From Bacteroidota bacterium (lineage in GTDB: Bacteria; Bacteroidota; Bacteroidia; Bacteroidales; Prolixibacteraceae), in contig DAOVTY010000019.1 in NCBI GenBank assembly GCA_030632865.1, positions 1 through 19,154 on the forward strand: 19,154 nt of DNA, given 5' to 3'. The notes beneath the pieces were generated by a model. That model ran no database searches. It was not told the DNA's origin and worked only from the letters and a program-made list of their open reading frames with translations. The position numbers were made by a program, and so were the translations under genes. This document shows, one piece after another, positions 14,661-19,154 of this stretch. Every line of letters begins with the position of its first letter. The stretch's first letter is position 1.

Positions 14661-15071
14661 AACCCCCACATTTTTTATTGCTGGAGCACTAAATTTAAAT
14701 TCGTTGTTGCTGTATTGTGCCATTAGCAATTTCATGCAACGCTCTTTTTCCTCAAAATTATCGATAAACTCAACTTCTCCCTCAACTAATACCGACCTCG
14801 ATTTTACACGGTAACTACAACCAACTTTTTCGTCTTGCCAAGCTAAATCTTCACCCAAAGTCCAGTTAATACTCACCTTGTTATTTACTTTAAGCGTATC
14901 CCACATTCTTCCCGATGGTGCAGAATGCAAAATCACAGAATCGTCTTCTAAAGCAAAATTTAATGGTAAAACGTAAGGTTGCCCATTTTCCGACATTGCC
15001 ATGAAACAGGTTTTACACGCCCTTATTATTTCATCAATTTCTTTCCGGTTTTCTATAAAAAGTGTACGCAT
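14589..15071 (-). CDS. Pyridoxamine 5'-phosphate oxidase-like FMN protein (NimA-type)
   Basis: A 160-aa split-barrel flavin-binding protein of the PNPOx-like superfamily, closest in pattern to the NimA/Pyridox_ox_2 group, some of which reduce 5-nitroimidazoles. Signs are MAMSENGQPYVLPLNFAL at the start of the barrel, the VILHSAPSGRMWDTL segment (FMN phosphate contact), CSYRVKSRSVLVEGEVEFI, and the usual ending ITAKEFGAKAV. The chain looks complete at both ends. It lies 8 bp after dnaG on the same strand, so it is almost surely co-transcribed. Its 3' end overlaps by 72 bp the convergent nucleotidyltransferase gene. The physiological substrate is unknown. Confidence 0.8.
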   Translation of the reverse strand: MRTLFIENRKEIDEIIRACKTCFMAMSENGQPYVLPLNFALEDDSVILHSAPSGRMWDTLKVNNKVSINWTLGEDLAWQDEKVGCSYRVKSRSVLVEGEVEFIDNFEEKERCMKLLMAQYSNNEFKFSAPAIKNVGVLKVHIKTITAKEFGAKAVTTWNR

Positions 15072-15079
15072 ATTTTTAA

Positions 15080-17026
15080 TTAATTAATGGTGCGGCTACC
15101 CAATTTTTCAGCAAGTTCTTTTTCAACTTTTTTCAAATTTGTCATAGTATTTAAAAGGTCGAAAACTTTATCGTAATCTTTTATATCAGATGCTATATTT
15201 ATCTGAACTTCGATATCTGCTTCCAAAATTTTTATTTTATTAAATTTGTATTCGTTAACAATTTTAGGAATTAAAACCTCAAGTATATCTTCTTCGCGCT
15301 CCATAAAAGCACCTGCTTTTGCCCACCTTTTACTCTCTACATATTTTTCTGAAAGTAAATCTGTTGCTAACTGACTTATCTCACCGTCAGGATGTTGAGT
15401 GAAATATTTCCAGGTATCAATATCCTTACTATCTAATATGCTGCTAACCTCGTAGAACATTTTTTTAAACAGCGGATTTTCCGAAACTAATTCATCTACC
15501 TCCAATTCTTGAATCATAAATTCTCCAACACTTATTATCACAGTTTCATTAGAGTTGTCACCTTCAATTTCAAATAAAGGCATTTTGCAATGCTTCAAGA
15601 GAAAACGCAGAAATTCAAGTTCTTCAACTAAAAACTGAGTAGTTTTTTCTTTTTCTATAGGTTCAGGTTTTGTTGCTGCCTTTTTAGCTTTTTCTCTGAA
15701 CTCTTTTTTGCGAAACTCTTCGCTCTGTTTTACTTTTTGTTTACGAACTTCGGTATATAAAACTTCCTCATTTACACCTAATAATCTGCTACATTCTTTA
15801 ATATAAACCGAGCGTGTAATTGCATCGGGAATTACTGATACCGAACGAATTACATTGGATATTAAACCTGCCTTTTTTATGGGGTCGTTTTCGGTATCTT
15901 TTAAAAGAAGACGAGTTTTAAATTGAATAAAATCAGCTTCGTTTTCTTCTATATATTTTAAGTAACCTGTTGCACCCATTTTCTTTGCAAAAGAGTCGGG
16001 ATCTTCTCCTTGCGGAAGTAGCAGAACTTTTACATTCATACCCTCTTCTAAAACCAAATCTATTCCGCGCAACGATGCTTTTATTCCTGCCTCATCGCCA
16101 TCGTAAATTATAGTAATGTTTGGCGTAAACCGTTTTATTAATCTAATTTGGTCGGGCGTTAACGCCGTACCCGACGATGCCACAACATTTTCAATACCAG
16201 CTTGGTGCATAGAAAGCACATCGGTATAACCTTCTACCAAATAGCATTTTTCTGTTTTAGAGATTTCTCGTTTCGCCTGAAATATTCCGTATAAAACACG
16301 GCTTTTATGGTAAATCTCCGACTCTGGCGAATTGAGATATTTTGCTATTTTTTTATCCTCTTTTAAAATACGACCGCCAAATGCAATTACTCGTCCTGCA
16401 ATATTACGAATAGGAAACATTATCCGCCCTGCAAATCGGTCACGCAGCCAATCGTCGCGCTTAATTGTAAGCCCGGTTTTTTCCAGAAAATCAATTTTAT
16501 ATCCCTCTTTTTGTGCTGCTTCGGTGAATGGTGTTTTTCCGTCGGGAGCAAAACCAACATCAAATTTTTTCAGAATATCGTCTCTAAAACTTCGCTCTCT
16601 AAAATAACTTAATCCAATTGTTCGTCCCTCGTTTTCCTCCCACAAATACCGAGTAAAATATTTTTGAGCGTACGACGAAACAATCATCATACTTTCGCGG
16701 TCGTCTTTCTGCTGTTTTTGCTCCTCGGTTTCCTCCTTTTCAACAATCTCAATATTGTATTTTTTTGCCAACCATTTTAATGCCTCCGGGTAAGTCAGGT
16801 TTTCGTGCTCCATAATAAAATTCACCGAGTTACCTCCCTTTCCGCAGCCAAAACATTTAAAAATTCCTTTGGCTGATGAAACAGTAAAAGATGGTGTTTT
16901 TTCGTTATGAAACGGACATAATCCTAGTTGATTAACCCCTCTTTTGCGTAGCGTTACAAAATCGGAAACTACATCTGAAATTTCAGCAGTATCAATAATT
17001 CGTTCTATGGTAGCATGGTCAATCAT
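15080..17026 (-). CDS. dnaG: DNA primase
   Basis: A 648-aa bacterial primase, which lays RNA primers at the replication fork with the DnaB helicase. The start at 17026 (MIDHATIERI) is chosen because homologues begin this way; an ATG 8 codons upstream overlaps a promoter-like box. Domains in order: CHC2 zinc finger with Cys37, His40, Cys58 and Cys61 (GLCPFHNEKTPSF ... CFGCGKGGN), then the RNA polymerase core with the RDRFAGRIMFPI motif, then the TOPRIM fold with Glu265 (EGYTD) and Asp309/Asp311 (DGDEAG), then a charged linker at about 425-455, then a helical C-terminal DnaB-binding region. All catalytic residues are present. It forms an operon with the downstream FMN protein. Confidence 0.97.
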   Translation of the reverse strand: MIDHATIERIIDTAEISDVVSDFVTLRKRGVNQLGLCPFHNEKTPSFTVSSAKGIFKCFGCGKGGNSVNFIMEHENLTYPEALKWLAKKYNIEIVEKEETEEQKQQKDDRESMMIVSSYAQKYFTRYLWEENEGRTIGLSYFRERSFRDDILKKFDVGFAPDGKTPFTEAAQKEGYKIDFLEKTGLTIKRDDWLRDRFAGRIMFPIRNIAGRVIAFGGRILKEDKKIAKYLNSPESEIYHKSRVLYGIFQAKREISKTEKCYLVEGYTDVLSMHQAGIENVVASSGTALTPDQIRLIKRFTPNITIIYDGDEAGIKASLRGIDLVLEEGMNVKVLLLPQGEDPDSFAKKMGATGYLKYIEENEADFIQFKTRLLLKDTENDPIKKAGLISNVIRSVSVIPDAITRSVYIKECSRLLGVNEEVLYTEVRKQKVKQSEEFRKKEFREKAKKAATKPEPIEKEKTTQFLVEELEFLRFLLKHCKMPLFEIEGDNSNETVIISVGEFMIQELEVDELVSENPLFKKMFYEVSSILDSKDIDTWKYFTQHPDGEISQLATDLLSEKYVESKRWAKAGAFMEREEDILEVLIPKIVNEYKFNKIKILEADIEVQINIASDIKDYDKVFDLLNTMTNLKKVEKELAEKLGSRTIN

Positions 17027-17031
17027 TGTTA

Positions 17032-17039
17032 CAAAAATA
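17032..17039 (-). promoter_or_regulatory. -7 promoter element for dnaG
   Basis: The minus strand reads TATTTTTG (17039-17032), a full TAnnTTTG match, ending only 5 bp before the dnaG start. Transcription would begin at or next to the start codon, suggesting a leaderless message. No clear -33 TTTG is seen at the right distance. Confidence 0.35.
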
Positions 17040-17076
17040 GGAGAATTCATTTTAAATTGTGTGAGAAAATGATTTT

Positions 17077-17105
17077 TTTGAATTTATTTAATTATCGTAT
17101 TTTTA
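17077..17105 (+). promoter_or_regulatory. Promoter candidate for the sirtuin gene
   Basis: TTTG (17077-17080), a 17-bp spacer and TATTTTTA (17098-17105) resemble the Bacteroidetes promoter with one mismatch. The box ends 4 bp before the start codon, so the transcript would begin at about the A of the ATG (leaderless) unless another promoter lies upstream. Confidence 0.35.
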
Positions 17106-17109
17106 ATGC

Positions 17110-17799
17110 ATGAAGAAGAATCTGGTAATTCTCTCGGGTGCTGGCATGAGTCAGGAAAGTGGGTTAAAAACTTTTCGCGATATGGGTGGGCTTTGGGAAC
17201 AATATGATGTTACTGAAGTTGCTAGTCCGGAAGCATGGGAAAATAATGGGGAGTTGGTAATGCGTTTCTATAACGAACGACGAAAGCAACTTTTTGAAAC
17301 TAAACCAAATACTGGGCATGTTGGTATTGCTGAATTAGAAAAGTGGTTTGATGTTAATATTGTAACCCAAAATGTTGACGACTTGCATGAAATAGCAGGC
17401 AGTACAAATGTTTTACATTTACATGGCGAACTCAGGAAAGTGCGAAGTACTATTGACTCTAGCTTGATTTATACAATGAAAAATTGGGAGTTAAAATTTG
17501 GGGATTTTTGCGAATTGGGTAGCCAACTACGACCACATATTGTGTGGTTTGGAGAGGCGGTTCCTGCAATGCAAGAGGCAATTCCTATTATTCAGAATGC
17601 TGATATTCTTGTAGTAATCGGAACTTCGCTTGCAGTTTATCCTGCGGCTGGGTTGGTAAATTACACTCGGCCAGAAATTCATATATTTGTTGTAGATCCA
17701 AATCGTCCTGCTGTTCATCAACAAAATGTTACATACATAGAGAAAAAGGCGGGAGATGGAATAAAAGAGTTAAAATTGAAACTTGAAAAATTGCAATAA
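17110..17799 (+). CDS. cobB: Sir2-family NAD-dependent protein deacylase (CobB-like, zinc ligands missing)
   Basis: A 229-aa sirtuin that removes acyl groups from lysines using NAD+, in the cytosol. NAD and catalytic motifs are intact: GAGMSQESGLKTFRD (10-24), TQNVDDLH (86-93), catalytic His105 in HLHGE, RPHIVWFGEAVP (141-152), and GTSLAVYPAA (171-180). Tyr54 and Arg57 in FYNERRK match the Tyr-x-x-Arg pair that marks class III (SIRT5/CobB) enzymes able to remove succinyl and malonyl groups. The four zinc Cys of ordinary sirtuins are absent: the region 108-140 has only Cys134. It is divergent from dnaG and is followed after 1 nt by the beta-barrel gene, so they are co-transcribed. Confidence 0.92.
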   Translation: MKKNLVILSGAGMSQESGLKTFRDMGGLWEQYDVTEVASPEAWENNGELVMRFYNERRKQLFETKPNTGHVGIAELEKWFDVNIVTQNVDDLHEIAGSTNVLHLHGELRKVRSTIDSSLIYTMKNWELKFGDFCELGSQLRPHIVWFGEAVPAMQEAIPIIQNADILVVIGTSLAVYPAAGLVNYTRPEIHIFVVDPNRPAVHQQNVTYIEKKAGDGIKELKLKLEKLQ

Positions 17800-17800
17800 A

Positions 17801-18412
17801 ATGGTAAAAAAAATAATTATTCCAGCTCTTTTTATTTTACTGGTAAATGTTGTTTTAGCACAACGATTTGAAGGCGGGCTTCTGGCCGGATACAATGCAT
17901 CACAGGTGGAAGGAGATAATTATAAAGGATATCATAAACCCGGATTTGTGGGTGGTTTTTATGTTCAAACCGATTTTGCACCTGCCATTTTTGGAGCAAT
18001 GGAAATTAAATATTCGCAAAAAGGTGCCAGGAATAAACCTAAGGAAAAAACTCCAGAGAAATATATTATGAGGTTGGGATACATTGATATTCCGGCGTAC
18101 ATGGCGTTTAGAACTAACGATAGAGGAAGTATAATTGCTGGTATATCAACCGGATTTTTGATTCATGCTAAGGAATATGATAATTATGGTGAATTTCCAG
18201 TTGAAGATCAAAATGCATTTAATACCATTGACTTACAAGCTTTGGTTGGTTTTCAGTTTGATTTTACTGATAATATGAAAATTGATTTGAGATTTGCATT
18301 GTCTGTTATTCCAATTCGTGGACATCCTGGAGATGATTTCAACTATTATTGGTTAAGCAATCAATTTAATAATGTTATTTCTCTGGCATTATATTATCGG
18401 GTTGATAGATAA
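17801..18412 (+). CDS. Outer-membrane beta-barrel protein (porin family, PorT/OMP_b-brl_2-like)
   Basis: A 203-aa protein. The start at 17801 gives a clean signal peptide (MVKKIIIPALFILLVNVVLAQ, cleavage before or after Gln21) and lies 1 nt after the sirtuin stop; an in-frame ATG 6 codons upstream would overlap the sirtuin and spoil the signal. The mature part alternates hydrophobic and polar residues in repeated strands, with the family's typical opening of a G-rich first strand, GGLLAGYNASQVEGDNYKGY, and LRLGYIDIP-like strand turns. It is a common small Bacteroidota outer-membrane protein of unknown function. Co-transcription with a deacylase and ubiX appears incidental. Confidence 0.8.
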   Translation: MVKKIIIPALFILLVNVVLAQRFEGGLLAGYNASQVEGDNYKGYHKPGFVGGFYVQTDFAPAIFGAMEIKYSQKGARNKPKEKTPEKYIMRLGYIDIPAYMAFRTNDRGSIIAGISTGFLIHAKEYDNYGEFPVEDQNAFNTIDLQALVGFQFDFTDNMKIDLRFALSVIPIRGHPGDDFNYYWLSNQFNNVISLALYYRVDR

Positions 18413-18457
18413 AAGTTATTTCAGGTAGTTAAAATATCATGTTAAAATTCAATTAAA

Positions 18458-19027
18458 ATGAAACGTAAAATTGTAGTTGCGGTAACCGGAGCCAGTGGTT
18501 CTATATACGCGAAAATTTTGTTTGATAAATTACACGAAATAAAAGAGCAACTTAACGAGGTTGGAGTTGTTTTTTCTACAAATGCATTGGATATTTGGAA
18601 GTATGAGTTAAACGAAGATTTTAATCCGGAATCCCCATTTTGTATTTACGAAAAAGATGATTTTTATGCTCCTTTTGCATCAGGTTCTTCTAAGTTCGAT
18701 ACATTAATTGTTTGTCCTTGCTCTATGGGAACTTTAGGCAGAATTGCACATGGAATTTCTGATGATTTAATAACGCGTGCTGCCGATGTAATGTTAAAAG
18801 AGAAAAGAAAATTAATTGTAGTTCCGCGTGAAACACCGTACAGTTTAATTCATATCGAAAACATGAAAACCATAACACTGGCTGGCGGAGTTATTTGCCC
18901 TGCAACACCTTCGTTTTATAGCAAACCGCAAACAATTGAGGAGGTTGCAGAAACAGTTGTTGAGCGAGTTTTAAATTTAGCAGATTTTAATGTCGATTCA
19001 TTTCAGTGGGGGAAATCCAATTTTTAA
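18458..19027 (+). CDS. ubiX: UbiX-type flavin prenyltransferase
   Basis: A 189-aa flavoprotein that attaches a dimethylallyl group to FMN, making the prenylated FMN cofactor used by UbiD-type decarboxylases. Motifs are VTGASGSIYA (FMN-phosphate loop, residues 9-18), CPCSMGTLGRIAHGISDDLITRAADVMLKE (86-115), VPRETP (122-127, with Arg124 and Glu125 of the active site), and CPATPSFYSKPQT near the C-terminus. The length is normal. No UbiD gene is in the window; in Bacteroidota the partner is usually in menaquinone synthesis or aromatic acid decarboxylation. It lies 45 bp after the beta-barrel gene with no terminator between, so it probably belongs to the sirtuin operon. Confidence 0.93.
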   Translation: MKRKIVVAVTGASGSIYAKILFDKLHEIKEQLNEVGVVFSTNALDIWKYELNEDFNPESPFCIYEKDDFYAPFASGSSKFDTLIVCPCSMGTLGRIAHGISDDLITRAADVMLKEKRKLIVVPRETPYSLIHIENMKTITLAGGVICPATPSFYSKPQTIEEVAETVVERVLNLADFNVDSFQWGKSNF

Positions 19028-19154
19028 CAATAATTAGTAAATACTTTCATTTTTGTTATCTATTTCCATTTTCATAAAACATTACCATTATCTGGATTGT
19101 CTATATAAATAGTGCCTCTTAGAAAACTATATATTTTGTAAGTGTTTTTTTGAA

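Noticed and set aside
19028..19154. Terminal 127 bp as the start of another gene
   Set aside because: No open frame or full promoter match is visible; it is AT-rich sequence cut by the window end.
1..19154. tRNA, rRNA, CRISPR, insertion sequence or prophage
   Set aside because: I saw no cloverleaf, regularly spaced repeats, transposase or integrase motifs on either strand.

Overview
The window is a 19.2 kb, AT-rich stretch of ordinary chromosome from a Bacteroidota bacterium, most likely a marine or sediment Marinilabiliales/Prolixibacteraceae-type organism. The phylum call rests on several signs: a long plant/Bacteroidetes-type IspG with an inserted domain, a GldA-type ABC ATPase, a CHC2 DnaG of Bacteroidetes type, starts without clear Shine-Dalgarno sequences, and promoter-like elements of the form TTTG-N17-20-TAnnTTTG. 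The order-level call is inference. I see no phage, insertion sequence, CRISPR array, rRNA or tRNA.

Layout. Positions 1-2850 (+) hold a FadL/OmpP1-type outer-membrane protein behind overlapping palindromes, then a 337-bp gap with two hairpins and a possible 3' remnant of a lost minus-strand gene, then a lipoprotein amidohydrolase. Positions 2876-7752 (-) hold an exported M3 peptidase (Dcp-like), a flavin reductase whose last codons lie in an intergenic-repeat-like sequence, and ispG. Positions 7842-12712 (+) hold gldA, a glycosyltransferase with an extra C-terminal Rossmann-like domain, metK, and a universal stress protein with tandem USP domains plus an N-terminal DUF2007-like domain. Positions 12803-13828 (-) hold an NAD-dependent epimerase/reductase. 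Positions 13924-14660 (+) hold a two-gene cassette of a 62-aa protein and a nucleotidyltransferase. Positions 14589-17026 (-) hold a dnaG and Nim-like FMN-protein operon. Positions 17110-19027 (+) hold a sirtuin, a small outer-membrane beta-barrel protein and ubiX.

The strongest regulatory find is the roughly 140-nt leader of metK. A near-consensus Bacteroidetes promoter (10017-10046) is followed at once by a sequence with the layout and conserved bases of a SAM-II riboswitch (about 10054-10108). Its loop strand is perfectly complementary over 11 nt to a downstream segment (10121-10131), giving an alternative long-range stem. This would be feedback control of S-adenosylmethionine synthase by its own product.

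The most accessory-looking part is 13924-14660, a small protein overlapping by 4 nt a stand-alone nucleotidyltransferase that runs 72 bp into the convergent gene. Most other genes are housekeeping: isoprenoid synthesis, SAM synthesis, replication priming, lysine deacylation and prenylated flavin. I see no clear evidence of a wholly new system here. The riboswitch switch mechanism, the nucleotidyltransferase cassette, the zinc-free sirtuin and the domain fusions are the items worth following.
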